From Nocardia sp. (GTDB lineage: Bacteria; Actinomycetota; Actinomycetes; Mycobacteriales; Mycobacteriaceae): a stretch of DNA of 64,000 nucleotides. The position numbers and the translations under genes were made by a program. Positions 19,316 to 27,617 of the stretch are shown here, piece by piece (within the stretch, counting starts at the first letter, position 1; the number at the start of each line of letters is the position of its first letter). The stretch lies in contig NZ_JAODNK010000006.1 in the NCBI RefSeq assembly GCF_025465275.1, positions 38,394-102,393 of the forward strand, read 5' to 3'. The notes below the pieces were generated by a model. It did no database searches, had not been told where the DNA came from, and worked only from the letters and a program-made list of their open reading frames with translations.

Positions 19316-20455
19316 TCAGCCGCGCACGATCGTGCGCGCCGTCTCTCGCGCCCACGTATCGGCCGCGAGCACCTCGTCCAAGGTACTGGGTTCCGCAGTC
19401 CACCGGTCGGCAGACTCTACGACCCGCGCCACCGTGCGCACGATATCGGGGAATCGGATCACCCCGTCGAGGAAGGCCTGCACCGCGATCTCGTTGGCGG
19501 CGTTGTAGGTGGCCGTCACGCAACCGCCCGCCTTACCGGCCTGACGCGCCAGCTCCACCGCGGGGAAAACCTCGCTGTCCACCGGTTCGAAGGTCCACGT
19601 CGAGGCGGCCCGGAAGTCACAGGCGGCCGCCGCGCCCGGCACCCGGTCCGGCCAGCCCAGCGCCAATGCGATGGGCAGCTTCATATCCGGCGGGCTGGCC
19701 TGGGCGAGGGTGGAGCCGTCGACGAAGGTGACCATGGAATGCACGATGGATTGCGGGTGCACGGTCACGTCGATGTTGTCGTAGGGCACGCCGAACAGCA
19801 GGTGCGTCTCGATCAGTTCGAGGCCCTTGTTCACCAGCGATGCCGAATTCAGGGTGTTCATCGGCCCCATGGACCAGGTCGGATGTGTCTTGGCCTCAGC
19901 CGGATTCACCGACTCCAGCATCTCGGCGGTCCAGCCGCGGAAGGGCCCGCCCGAGGCGGTGAGCACAATGGTGGCCACCTCGTCGGCGCGGCCGCCGCGC
20001 AGGCACTGCGCCATGGCCGAGTGTTCGGAATCGACCGGCACGATCTGCCCCGGCTTGGCGGCCCGGGTGACGAGCGAGCCACCCGCGACCAGCGACTCCT
20101 TATTGGCCAGCGCGAGCCGCCGCCCCGAATGCAGGGTCTCCAGCGTCGGCGCCAAACCCAGCGAGCCGACCAGCGCGTTGAGCACCACGTCCGCATCGGT
20201 GCGGCGGACCAGCTCGGTGGCCGCATCCGGACCGGCCAGTGACACACCCAGTTTCGCCGCGGCCGCCTCGTCGGCCACCGCCACATTGCGGGTCCCGGTG
20301 GCGGCGATCTGCTGTGCGAGCAGTTCGGTATTGCCACCGCGCGCGGCCAATCCGACCACTTCGAAGCGATCGGGGTTGGCGGCGATCACCTCCAGCGCCT
20401 GGGTACCAATCGAACCGGTGCTGCCCAGCAGCAGAACTTTCACGACGTCGGACAC
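19316..20455 (-). CDS. dxr: 1-deoxy-D-xylulose-5-phosphate reductoisomerase
   Basis: A 379-residue enzyme making MEP from DXP with NADPH, the first committed step of the MEP pathway. The Rossmann motif [12 protein letters not shown] is at the N-terminus, with [11 protein letters not shown], the metal/substrate loop VDSEHSAM and the active-site segment ASGGPF following. The open frame extends to 20764, but I place the start at GTG 20455 because it gives the normal family length, puts the dinucleotide motif near residue 10 and has GGGAGAA upstream. It heads the dxr-rip1 unit. Confidence 0.96.
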   Translation of the reverse strand: MSDVVKVLLLGSTGSIGTQALEVIAANPDRFEVVGLAARGGNTELLAQQIAATGTRNVAVADEAAAAKLGVSLAGPDAATELVRRTDADVVLNALVGSLGLAPTLETLHSGRRLALANKESLVAGGSLVTRAAKPGQIVPVDSEHSAMAQCLRGGRADEVATIVLTASGGPFRGWTAEMLESVNPAEAKTHPTWSMGPMNTLNSASLVNKGLELIETHLLFGVPYDNIDVTVHPQSIVHSMVTFVDGSTLAQASPPDMKLPIALALGWPDRVPGAAAACDFRAASTWTFEPVDSEVFPAVELARQAGKAGGCVTATYNAANEIAVQAFLDGVIRFPDIVRTVARVVESADRWTAEPSTLDEVLAADTWARETARTIVRG

Positions 20456-20573
20456 GCGCCCATTCTCCCTTGCCCCGAAAACGACCCGCTGCGCTGCCAC
20501 CCTGCTGGCTACGACACAGGGTCGTATGTCACGATAAGGGTCAGCATTCGATTCGAGCCTATAAGGAGCGAAA

Positions 20574-20840
20574 GTGGCCGCCACGGAACTGGAACCCGCC
20601 CACAGCGCCGGAGTCGTCACCAAGGTCGACACCGCCGAGGTTCCGTCCGCCGCATGGGGCTGGAGCGGCGAGTCGCGTCGCACCTTCCGCACTGCCGGTT
20701 GGGTTGTCGTACTGATCCTGCTCGCCATGCTGATCGGTAACCACAAGGGCAAGATCGAGGACATCTACCTGGTCGGATTCGCCGTCGCCATCGCCGGCAT
20801 CCTGATCCGCGACTCGCTGTTGCAGCGCAAGCCGCGCTAG
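20574..20840 (+). CDS. DUF2631-type small membrane protein (Rv2876-like)
   Basis: An 88-residue protein with a polar N-terminal 40 residues (containing WGWSGESRR) and two transmembrane segments (about 43-58 and 63-80), ending in a basic tail. This agrees with the actinobacterial DUF2631 family, of which I believe Rv2876, also close to dxr, is a member. Function is unknown. The GTG start follows AAGGAG at 7 nt and is divergent from dxr. Confidence 0.75.
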   Translation: MAATELEPAHSAGVVTKVDTAEVPSAAWGWSGESRRTFRTAGWVVVLILLAMLIGNHKGKIEDIYLVGFAVAIAGILIRDSLLQRKPR

Positions 20841-20960
20841 TTCGCACGCACGCAAATACCCGGCCTCGCAGACTTTTTCGCGGGGCCGTGGTTGTTTTCA
20901 CCTGACCATCAGGCAAACTCGGGGTGGCAAACACGCACACGAGTTTTGGGAGTGAAACGA

Positions 20961-21272
20961 ATGCGCAAGATCCTGCCCTCCACTTTGCTGGCCGCTGCCG
21001 CTGTCGGCGCGCTGCTGGTGCTGCCCACCGGCACCGCGAGCGCCATGTCCCCCGCCTGCAACCAGGCGAGCGACGTGATCAACAACAACCGCAGCCTCGG
21101 CCCGGACGCCGCTCTGACGCAGTCCATTTCCGACCAGCTGCTCGCCATCGACGCCAGCGGCCAGGAGCAGCAGGCCATCGCCAACTACGCGCACGCGCTG
21201 ACCAATGGTGATGTCGCCAGCGTCGGCAATGCCTCGACCATCCTCAATGGGGTGTGCCAAGTCGGGTCGTAG
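20961..21272 (+). CDS. Small secreted protein of unknown function, two cysteines
   Basis: From the ATG at 20961 this is a 103-residue protein with a clear Sec signal peptide (MRKILPS, a hydrophobic core, then GTASA before the mature MSPACNQ). The mature part of about 75 residues is helical-looking, rich in Asn, Ala and Ser, and has two Cys (SPACNQ and NGVCQ) that could form one disulfide. No family recognised. GTG-AAACGA precedes the ATG without a strong Shine-Dalgarno. The gene ends 18 nt before a perfect 42-bp palindrome, probably its terminator. Confidence 0.75.
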   Translation: MRKILPSTLLAAAAVGALLVLPTGTASAMSPACNQASDVINNNRSLGPDAALTQSISDQLLAIDASGQEQQAIANYAHALTNGDVASVGNASTILNGVCQVGS

Positions 21273-21290
21273 CAATCTCTGCTTCGCAGC

Positions 21291-21332
21291 AGACTTCGGG
21301 CCGGATCGCATATGCGATCCGGCCCGAAGTCT
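21291..21332. terminator. Perfect 42-bp palindrome, probable bidirectional terminator
   Basis: The sequence starts AGACTTCGGGCCGGATCGCA and reads identically on both strands over 42 bases, with no spacer at its centre (21311/21312). It lies between two convergent genes (stops at 21272 and 21350), so either transcript would fold it into a very stable hairpin. There is no T-run, as is common for actinobacterial terminators. Confidence 0.85.
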
Positions 21333-21349
21333 GTTGTGGCTGAGTGCCG

Positions 21350-22063
21350 TTAGCTGGCCGGAGCGGCCGGCGCCGGCGGGGTGGCCAGATCGCTGAAGAA
21401 CTGGAACAGGCCCACGGCGACGACGGGTCCGCCGATGATGATGGTGCCGGCCACCAGACCGATCGCGGCCATGGCCGCGCCGGTCACCAGGCAGCCACCG
21501 AGGAAGCCCGGAATGGTCAGGGTGCCGATGCTGATCACCGTGGCGCCGAGGGCCACTGCGGCGCCGCCCGCGATGCAACCGATGCCCGCGCCGATCACGG
21601 TGCCGACGAGGCTACCGATCGCAACACCGACGGAGACCGTGCTGGACAGGTTGCTCAGCGCCTGGTTGAAGTTGGGGTTCGCGGTGGCGTCGACCTGCTT
21701 GATGAGCGGGGTGCCCGGGGCGACCGGCTGTGCGGCGGCCGGATCGGCGTTCGGGGTCAGGGTGGCGGTATTGCCGTCGATCTGGGCCGCGATCGGGAAG
21801 GCCTGGCCGTCCTTGACGAAGCTCAGCGGGACGGTGGTGACCACGCCGCCCTGGGGATCGCGCACCTGGAGCTGACCGTCGTCTGTGGTCAGCGAGCCGA
21901 TATCGGTCTTCAGAACGACCGACGAGCCCTCGATCTTGGTGTCGTAGTGAATCGCGGTGGCGGCGGCCGGAGCCGGCGCAGTATCGGCGTAACTCGTGCC
22001 GGCAGAGACACCGAGAGCCGCGATTGCCAGGGCCGAGGTGGCGGCGAACTTCTTGAAGCGCAT
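21350..22063 (-). CDS. Secreted or surface protein, Gly-rich hydrophobic C-terminus, paralog of the next gene
   Basis: A 237-residue protein with a Sec signal peptide (MRFKKFAATSALA...TSYA), then about 100 residues predicted as beta-rich (VVLKTDIGSLTTDDGQLQV) and a long C-terminal region of Gly/Ala/Val-rich hydrophobic segments resembling Gly-zipper membrane-inserting sequences, with two Cys (GIGCIAGG and LGGCLVTG). It is clearly homologous to the protein at 22330-23037 (shared KIEGSSVVL/EIQGDSVVL, GSLTT, FVKDG, LTPN.DPAAA). No function recognised; the pair may be envelope-inserted. Phased 11-bp repeats lie 84-116 nt upstream of its ATG. Confidence 0.85.
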   Translation of the reverse strand: MRFKKFAATSALAIAALGVSAGTSYADTAPAPAAATAIHYDTKIEGSSVVLKTDIGSLTTDDGQLQVRDPQGGVVTTVPLSFVKDGQAFPIAAQIDGNTATLTPNADPAAAQPVAPGTPLIKQVDATANPNFNQALSNLSSTVSVGVAIGSLVGTVIGAGIGCIAGGAAVALGATVISIGTLTIPGFLGGCLVTGAAMAAIGLVAGTIIIGGPVVAVGLFQFFSDLATPPAPAAPAS

Positions 22064-22146
22064 AACTTTTCGTCGCTTTCTGCAGCGGACGCACTACCTC
22101 TTTTCGAGGAGTGCGGGTTCTCGTCGAGCACCCGAGATAAGAGTCG

Positions 22147-22179
22147 TTCCGTGATGTTTCCGTGATGTTGCCGTGCCAT
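22147..22179. repeat. 11-bp direct repeats upstream of a secreted-protein gene
   Basis: TTCCGTGATGT is repeated exactly twice (22147-22157 and 22158-22168), followed by a degenerate third copy, TGCCGTGCCAT. The 11-bp period is one helical turn, as in arrays bound by response regulators. It lies upstream of the ATG at 22063 on the minus strand and may be a regulatory array. Confidence 0.55.
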
Positions 22180-22271
22180 AGCGGTATGGAGTCAGTGAGC
22201 CGGTTTTCGTTACGTTTAACGTGCCCTCGGTTTTTTTCACAGGAATGAGGCAACTCATTAACGCAGCAAGA

Positions 22272-22308
22272 AGGGCCCGCCGCCATCCGATCGATGGGAG
22301 CGGGCCCT
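22272..22308 (-). terminator. Hairpin downstream of the secreted paralog gene
   Basis: AGGGCCCGC and GCGGGCCCT form a 9-bp GC-rich stem, and an inner CCAT/ATGG pair extends the structure. It lies 22 nt after the stop of the gene ending at 22330, and a short T-containing tract follows on the minus strand. Likely factor-independent terminator. Confidence 0.7.
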
Positions 22309-22329
22309 CAGGTTGCCCAGGTATAACCG

Positions 22330-23037
22330 CTACTGGTTCGCGGGGTCGTTGATCCGCTGGAAGAAGCCGATACCCACGATGATCGCGGCAGGGACGCCGG
22401 TCAGGACCAGGCCCGCGGCCGCGCCGAGCGGGATACCGATCAGCGTGCCGGTAATGCAGCCACCGATCCAGCCCGGCAGTAACACCGGAGTACCGAGGAA
22501 CGCACCCAGGGCACAACCGCCGATGGCGCCGACCAGAGTGCCGACCATGGTGCCCACAGCAGTAATGACGCCGAACTGTGCACCCGCGGCGCCGACGGCG
22601 TCGTCGAACGCCTTCTGCTGCACGACCTCGTGGATCGGCAGATCGACCGGACGGGCGGCGGCCGGATCCAAGTTCGGGGTCAGAGTGGCGCGCAGGCCGT
22701 CGATGGCGGCGTTGATCGGGTACCGCAGGCCGTCCTTGACGAAGCCGAGCGGGAAGGCGGTCACCAGAGCACCCTTGTTGTCGAGCATCCGGAACTGGTC
22801 GTCCGCGGTGGTCAGCGAGCCGGCGTCGGTGGTCAGCACTACCGAATCGCCCTGGATCTCGGCATTCCAATGAATGGACGGGACCATCTGATCGATCGCC
22901 TGATCGACGCCGTTCACGATGTCGGAGACACCCGGGATCGCGGGGGCGGGAGCCGGGGCGGCATGCACAGCACCGGCGGAGATGCCGAGGGCCGCGATGA
23001 CCATGGCCGAGGTCGCGGCAGCTTTGCTGAACTTCAT
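22330..23037 (-). CDS. Secreted or surface protein, tandem paralog
   Basis: A 235-residue protein with a Sec signal peptide (MKFSKAAATSAMV...AVHA) and the same layout as its neighbour at 21350-22063: a beta-rich stretch of about 100 residues (VVLTTDAGSLTTADDQFRM, FVKDGLRYP, LTPNLDPAAARP) and a C-terminal Gly/Ala/Val-rich region with two Cys (GGCALG, GGCITG). The two genes are a diverged tandem duplication, each with its own leader; a terminator lies between them. GAAAG precedes the ATG, and AGGCTT-GTG-AAGCCT (23085-23099) lies in its promoter region. Function unknown. Confidence 0.85.
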   Translation of the reverse strand: MKFSKAAATSAMVIAALGISAGAVHAAPAPAPAIPGVSDIVNGVDQAIDQMVPSIHWNAEIQGDSVVLTTDAGSLTTADDQFRMLDNKGALVTAFPLGFVKDGLRYPINAAIDGLRATLTPNLDPAAARPVDLPIHEVVQQKAFDDAVGAAGAQFGVITAVGTMVGTLVGAIGGCALGAFLGTPVLLPGWIGGCITGTLIGIPLGAAAGLVLTGVPAAIIVGIGFFQRINDPANQ

Positions 23038-23274
23038 GACATCGTTGCTTTCTTCGCACGGCCGCTGCCCTTATCAGCAGCGGGAGGCTTGTGAAGCCTT
23101 CTAGTCAAGTGTCCAACAAGGCGATTACTGATGAGTAGCTGAGAAGTCCATAAGAGCCCGAAAACGAGAGTGATCTGCGTCAAACGACTCGAAAACCGCA
23201 CTGCTGAACAAACTTTCAGTCGGTTATAGGGCGGTTTTCTGCCATATGATCTGCATCACTCTGACGCACATCGG

Positions 23275-24459
23275 CTATCGAATTGCGAGCAAACCTGCTC
23301 CGACGGCCAGTACCGATGCGTCCGCGCCCGGCAGCTCCCGAACGCGGGCGGTCAGGGCAAGTTCGTTCAGTACCGTCTGCGCGGCCTGCACCCGGACGCG
23401 GGCGCTGATCGGATCCCAGTCCGGATGCACCCGGCGGGCGAGGCCCACCCATTCGGCGATATACGAGTGCTGCGCGACCCGGGCGCGGTGCCGGTCGGCG
23501 TCGGGCAGATGCATGGACTCCGAGACGAGTATCTGGACCAGATCGGGATTCTCGGCGACGAAGCCGCCGTAGCTGCGCAACAGCCGGTCCAGGCCGTCGC
23601 CGGCATCGACGGCCCGGGCGAAGGCGCGGCTCATATCCATCCGAAGCCACTCGTTGCCACGGAACACCATGGCCAGCAAGATATCGGCCTTGCCGGGGAA
23701 ATGGTTGTAGACGCTGGGCCCGGCAATGCCGACGGCCTCCCCGATATCGTCCATGCTCACACCGACGAACCCCTGGCGAGCGAACAGTTTCGCCGCCTCG
23801 GCGAGAATCGCCTCGCGACGCGATCTGGTCATCGAAAGATGCACTTTCCCGGCAGGATTCGCGACAACTTCGGGCAGCGCGATCTGTGTGTCGACCGCCG
23901 CCGAGACGAGTTCGTCCAGCAGCGCGGTGAATCCGGGTTCGGGCAGCGAAAGGCTGTGGAACGACATGCTGTCGGCCACCGCCAGCGCGCAGCGGGCGAG
24001 CAGATCCGCCTCCACCGCGTTCAGCTCGGGACGGCGCTCGCGCACCAACTCGGTGAGGCGGGCGATGATCCGATGGGTGAGAGTCCGGAACGCGGCCCGA
24101 TTCTCGGCGGACAGATGTCGGCCTTCGCGCCGCCACAGCACCCCGACATGACGGTGCGCGAGCGACGCGGCGGCGAGGCTCGCGCCGATATCGTTCGCGG
24201 TGGTCACTGCCAGGGCGGCATCGATGGTGGTCAGGGCATCGCCGACAACGGTGGCGAGCAGATCCTGCTTGCCACGGAAATGCCGGTAGAGCGCAGACGG
24301 GCCGATGGCCACCGCCGCGGCGACCTCGCCCATACCGACGGTGGCATAACCCTTGCGATAGAACAGCTCCGAAGCCGCCCGCACGATGAGCTGCCGCCGA
24401 TTGGCCGGGCGGGTGCCCCGAGCCGGGCCGGTCACCGTCTGCGTCTCGCGCCCGGCCAT
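23275..24459 (-). CDS. TetR-family regulator with two fused TetR modules
   Basis: This 394-residue protein contains two complete TetR DNA-binding regions, at about 20-72 (ELFYRKGYATVGMGEVAAAV, then YRHFRGKQDLL) and 212-264 (KLFARQGFVGVSMDDIGEAV, then YNHFPGKADILL), each followed by its own helical ligand/dimerisation region. Ordinary TetR proteins are about 200 residues with one HTH, so this looks like a duplication or fusion that could act as a pseudo-dimer. It lies 9 nt downstream of the SDR gene in the acyl-CoA degradation operon and is probably its local regulator, with an acyl-CoA-type ligand as a reasonable guess. Confidence 0.9.
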   Translation of the reverse strand: MAGRETQTVTGPARGTRPANRRQLIVRAASELFYRKGYATVGMGEVAAAVAIGPSALYRHFRGKQDLLATVVGDALTTIDAALAVTTANDIGASLAAASLAHRHVGVLWRREGRHLSAENRAAFRTLTHRIIARLTELVRERRPELNAVEADLLARCALAVADSMSFHSLSLPEPGFTALLDELVSAAVDTQIALPEVVANPAGKVHLSMTRSRREAILAEAAKLFARQGFVGVSMDDIGEAVGIAGPSVYNHFPGKADILLAMVFRGNEWLRMDMSRAFARAVDAGDGLDRLLRSYGGFVAENPDLVQILVSESMHLPDADRHRARVAQHSYIAEWVGLARRVHPDWDPISARVRVQAAQTVLNELALTARVRELPGADASVLAVGAGLLAIR

Positions 24460-24468
24460 GGCTGAACC

Positions 24469-25299
24469 CTAGATATTGAAGCCGCCACCGCAGAGCAGAG
24501 TCTGCGCGCTGACGTAGTTGGACTCGGGAATGCAGAACAGGTAGACCGCGCCGGCGGCTTCGGTCGGTGTGCCCGCCCGGCCGAGCGGGACCATCTGCTC
24601 CATGGCGGCAAGCAGATCCGGGTTCACGCCGACCTTGAGCGTCTTGCCCTCGATGTCGATGGTGCTGTCGCCGCCGGCGGGGGCCTCGGTGAGCCGGGTC
24701 TTGATCAGGCCGAACGCGACCGTGTTCACGGTGACGTTGTAGCGGCCCCACTCCTTGGCCAGGGTCTTGGTCAGGCCGGTGATGCCCGCCTTGGCGGAGG
24801 AGTAATTGGCCTGTCCCGCATTGCCTCCGGTGCCGGCCATGGAGGAGATGTTCACGACCTTGCGGCACGGGATCGGCTCCCCCGCCGCCCTGGCCTTCTT
24901 CACGGCGGCGGCGATGACCGGCTGTGCGGCGCGCAGAATCCGGAACGGGGCCTTGAGGTGTACGTCGAGAATGGCGTCCCACTGCTCGTCGGTCATCTTC
25001 TGGATGACCGAATCCCAGGTGTAGCCGGCGTTATTGATGATGATGTCCAAGCCGCCGTAGTTGTCGACGGCGGCCTGCACGAAACGCTCGCCGAAATCGG
25101 CGTCGGTGACACTGCCGACGCACGAAACAGCCTGGCCGCCAGCGGCTTCGATGGCCGCGACGGTTTCCTTGGCCGGATCGGCATCGAGGTCGTTGACCAC
25201 GACCTCGGCGCCCTCGGAGGCGAGTTTCAGCGCGATCTCACGGCCGATGCCGCGGCCGGAGCCGGAGACAATGGCGACCTTGCCATCAAGAGTTCCCAT
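24469..25299 (-). CDS. Short-chain dehydrogenase/reductase (3-hydroxyacyl-CoA dehydrogenase-like)
   Basis: A 276-residue classical SDR: cofactor motif GSGRGIGREI, NDLD after strand 2 (favouring NAD), NNAGYTWDS, and the catalytic Ser (ISSMAG) with YSSAK. The long spacing and insert after the active site resemble the dehydrogenase part of 17-beta-HSD4-like multifunctional enzymes. Next to two hydratase-like genes and a thiolase it most likely oxidises a 3-hydroxyacyl-CoA. I place the start at ATG 25299 (MGTLDGK), which has AAAGG upstream; a TTG nine bases earlier is in frame. Confidence 0.9.
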   Translation of the reverse strand: MGTLDGKVAIVSGSGRGIGREIALKLASEGAEVVVNDLDADPAKETVAAIEAAGGQAVSCVGSVTDADFGERFVQAAVDNYGGLDIIINNAGYTWDSVIQKMTDEQWDAILDVHLKAPFRILRAAQPVIAAAVKKARAAGEPIPCRKVVNISSMAGTGGNAGQANYSSAKAGITGLTKTLAKEWGRYNVTVNTVAFGLIKTRLTEAPAGGDSTIDIEGKTLKVGVNPDLLAAMEQMVPLGRAGTPTEAAGAVYLFCIPESNYVSAQTLLCGGGFNI

Positions 25300-25349
25300 G
25301 GGAGACAAAACCTTTCAGTGTGGATGAATGCGGCGTGGATCAATGAGGC

Positions 25350-25760
25350 TCAGAGTGCGACAACAGCCTCACCAGCGAGGGTGACCGTGCCGTCGTCGAG
25401 GGTGACGACGAGGGCGAGGGTGGCGCGGCGTTCACCGTCGACCTCCTCGATGGCGGTGACCTTGCCGGTGGCGGTGGGCTTGCCGTGCACCGGTGTGATG
25501 GCCGCGAACCGCACGCTGTAGGAGCGGATCGACTGCTGCGGAACCCAATTGGTGAGCAGTCGGCCGAGGTACGCCATAGACAGCATGCCGTGCACGAAGA
25601 CGTCGTCGAGTCCGGCGGACTTGGCGACATCGAGATCGATGTGCATCGGATTGTGGTCACCCGAAGCGCCCGCGAACAGGGCGAGTGTGGTGCGCGAGAT
25701 CGCCCGAATCTGCAAGGGCGGCAACTCGGTTCCGACCTCGACCGCTTCGACTGTGGTCAT
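25350..25760 (-). CDS. MaoC-like (R)-enoyl-CoA hydratase, hot-dog fold
   Basis: A 136-residue single hot-dog domain with the hydratase-2 motif FAGASGDHNPMHID, in which Asp and His (D-x4-H) form the catalytic pair, and GMLSMAYLGRLLT of the central helix. Such proteins hydrate trans-2-enoyl-CoA, often as heterodimers in Actinobacteria. The start overlaps the stop of the upstream hot-dog gene by four bases, suggesting that the two are co-translated subunits (HadAB- or ChsH-like). Substrate unknown. Confidence 0.9.
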   Translation of the reverse strand: MTTVEAVEVGTELPPLQIRAISRTTLALFAGASGDHNPMHIDLDVAKSAGLDDVFVHGMLSMAYLGRLLTNWVPQQSIRSYSVRFAAITPVHGKPTATGKVTAIEEVDGERRATLALVVTLDDGTVTLAGEAVVAL

Positions 25761-26215
25761 TTGCCTGCTCCTGGATTCCGGACGACGATCACGGATTTCA
25801 GGTCCGCCACCGCGGACCCGTCGGCACGGGTGACGGCGGTTTCCTTGACCAGAAATTCGAGTGCGCCGCCCTTTTTGCTGTAGACGTCGGTGATGCGCGG
25901 CCGAGCGGTCAGCACGTCACCGGCCACGGCTGTCGAGTGGTAGGTGAAGGTCTGCTCGCCGTGCAGGACGAATCGCATATCGATCCCGGCGGCGGCGGCG
26001 AAGGCGAACGGGTCCGGGGCTTCGAGTTCGATGGAGAACAGGAAGGTCGGCGGGACAGGCAGATCGGTGTAGCCCGCGGCCTTCGCCGCCTCGGTGTCGG
26101 TGTAGACCGGGTTCTTCTCGCCGATGGACTTCGCGAAGAAGCGCAGCCGCCCCGCGTCGATCGTCAAGATTGTCGGCGGGAACTCGGTTCCGATAATGGC
26201 GGGATCGATGGCCAT
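25757..26215 (-). CDS. MaoC N-terminal-type (FAS1-like) dehydratase subunit
   Basis: A 152-residue hot-dog protein (MAIDPAIIGTEFPP, FAKSIGEKNPVYTD, VPPTFLFSIE) of the MaoC_dehydrat_N group, which usually lacks the full catalytic Asp-His pair and partners a complete MaoC subunit. Here NPVYTD replaces the NPMHID of its neighbour, so the catalytic His is absent, in line with a structural or substrate-binding role. The ATG at 26215 is 2 nt from the thiolase stop; longer frames upstream only re-read the thiolase gene. Confidence 0.85.
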   Translation of the reverse strand: MAIDPAIIGTEFPPTILTIDAGRLRFFAKSIGEKNPVYTDTEAAKAAGYTDLPVPPTFLFSIELEAPDPFAFAAAAGIDMRFVLHGEQTFTYHSTAVAGDVLTARPRITDVYSKKGGALEFLVKETAVTRADGSAVADLKSVIVVRNPGAGK

Positions 26216-26217
26216 GC

Positions 26218-27402
26218 TCAGCTCACCTTCTCGTACAGGGTGACGACGGCCGCGCCGCCGAGCCCGATATTGTGCTGCAGCGCCAGGTTCACACCCTCGA
26301 CCTGACGACCCTCGGCCTGACCGCGCAACTGCCACACCAGTTCCGCGCATTGCGCCAGACCTGTCGCACCCAGCGGGTGCCCCTTGGACAGCAGGCCACC
26401 GGACGGGTTGGTCACCACCCGGCCGCCATAGGTGTTGTCGCCGTCGGCGATGAACTTCTCGGCGGTGCCTTCGGGCGTGAGGCCCAGACCCTCGTAGGTG
26501 AGCAGTTCGTTGGCGGTGAAGCAGTCGTGCAGTTCGACAACCCGAATGTCGGCCGGGCTCACCCCCGCAGCCTCGTACACCTGGTCGGCGGCGGCCTTGG
26601 CCATGTCGTAGCCGACCACTCGCATCATGTCGGTGGTGAAGGTCGACTCGAAGTCGGTGGTCATCGCCTGTGCCTTGATGACAACGGCGGTGGTGAGGCC
26701 GTTGGCCTTCGCGAACTCCTCGGAGCAGAGGATCGCCGCGGCCGCGCCGCAAGTCGGTGGGCAGCACTGCAATCGGGTCAGCGAGCCGAAGATCTGCGGC
26801 GAGGCCAGCACCTCCTCGACGGTCACCGGAGTGCGGAATACCGCGTACGGGTTATTGGCCGCATGCTTGCGCGACTTCACCGAGATCTGCGCGAACACCG
26901 CGGGATCCATGCCGTACTTGTCGGCGTAGGCCTGGCCCGCGCCGCCGAAGTACTGCGCGGCCATGGGCGCCTGCTCGTCCCAGCCCTGCAATTGCGTGGT
27001 CTTGGTGTCGAAGCGTCCGAACGGGGTCGGCCGGTCGCTCCACATCGAGCCGAGCGCCCCGCGCAGCATCTGCTCGAAGCCGAGCGCGATCACACACTCC
27101 GCGGCGCCGGTCTCGATCGCCTGACGAGCCAGGAACAGGGCCGACGATCCGGTGGAGCAGTTGTTATTGACATTGACGATCGGAATACCGGTCTGGCCGA
27201 GTCCGTAGAGCGCCGCCTGCCCCGAGGTGGAGTCGCCGTAGACGTACCCGACGTACGCCTGCTGCACCTTGCTGTAGTCCACGCCGGCATCGGCCAGCGC
27301 CTTGCGGGCAGCCGTCTCACCCATGACGTCGTACGGCTCGGTCCGGCTGGGTGTGGTGAAGGGAATCATCCCGACACCCGCCACCACTACGCGTCTATTC
27401 AT
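26218..27402 (-). CDS. SCP-x-type thiolase / lipid-transfer protein
   Basis: A 394-residue thiolase-superfamily protein of the nonspecific lipid-transfer (SCP-x thiolase) group. The nucleophilic Cys82 lies in NVNNNCSTGSSAL, followed by VVELHDCFTANE, GGLLSKGHPLGATG and the C-terminal QHNIGLGGAAVVTLY typical of SCP-x thiolases. It would cleave a 3-oxoacyl-CoA, or act as a retro-aldolase like Ltp2 of the cholesterol pathway. No DUF35 partner is seen here, which favours thiolysis. The second Met is chosen as start because AGGAGG lies just upstream. It is the first gene of the operon ending with the TetR. Confidence 0.9.
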   Translation of the reverse strand: MNRRVVVAGVGMIPFTTPSRTEPYDVMGETAARKALADAGVDYSKVQQAYVGYVYGDSTSGQAALYGLGQTGIPIVNVNNNCSTGSSALFLARQAIETGAAECVIALGFEQMLRGALGSMWSDRPTPFGRFDTKTTQLQGWDEQAPMAAQYFGGAGQAYADKYGMDPAVFAQISVKSRKHAANNPYAVFRTPVTVEEVLASPQIFGSLTRLQCCPPTCGAAAAILCSEEFAKANGLTTAVVIKAQAMTTDFESTFTTDMMRVVGYDMAKAAADQVYEAAGVSPADIRVVELHDCFTANELLTYEGLGLTPEGTAEKFIADGDNTYGGRVVTNPSGGLLSKGHPLGATGLAQCAELVWQLRGQAEGRQVEGVNLALQHNIGLGGAAVVTLYEKVS

Positions 27403-27430
27403 CAAGACCTCCTGGACTTACTAGTGCCTA

Positions 27431-27443
27431 TTCACTTAGTGAA
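27431..27443. promoter_or_regulatory. Palindromic operator between thiolase operon and acyl-CoA ligase
   Basis: TTCACTTAGTGAA is a perfect dyad (6-1-6), extended by A/C on the flanks, and lies 29 nt upstream of the thiolase ATG and 175 nt upstream of the divergent ligase gene. Its position suits repression by the TetR protein encoded at the end of the operon; binding is not shown. Confidence 0.6.
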
Positions 27444-27617
27444 CCTCACACCGCCCTCGACGCACAAGCCATCGCGCACATATGGCCGACTATCGGCAGA
27501 TAGCTGCCGGAAAACTGGGTCTTGCGCCACTGCATGTGACCGTTGTTACACTACCTACTGTTCACATAATGCAGGCACGGTCACAGCTGCAACCCACCGG
27601 ATCCGGAGATCGCATCC

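Noticed and set aside
13237..20455. Large plus-strand frames opposite the PBP, ispG, rip1 and dxr genes
   Set aside because: They are antisense shadows of conserved genes with recognised catalytic motifs.
20456..20764. N-terminal extension of dxr by about 100 residues
   Set aside because: It would overlap the divergent DUF2631 gene, give a non-family length and lacks a ribosome site; GTG 20455 fits.
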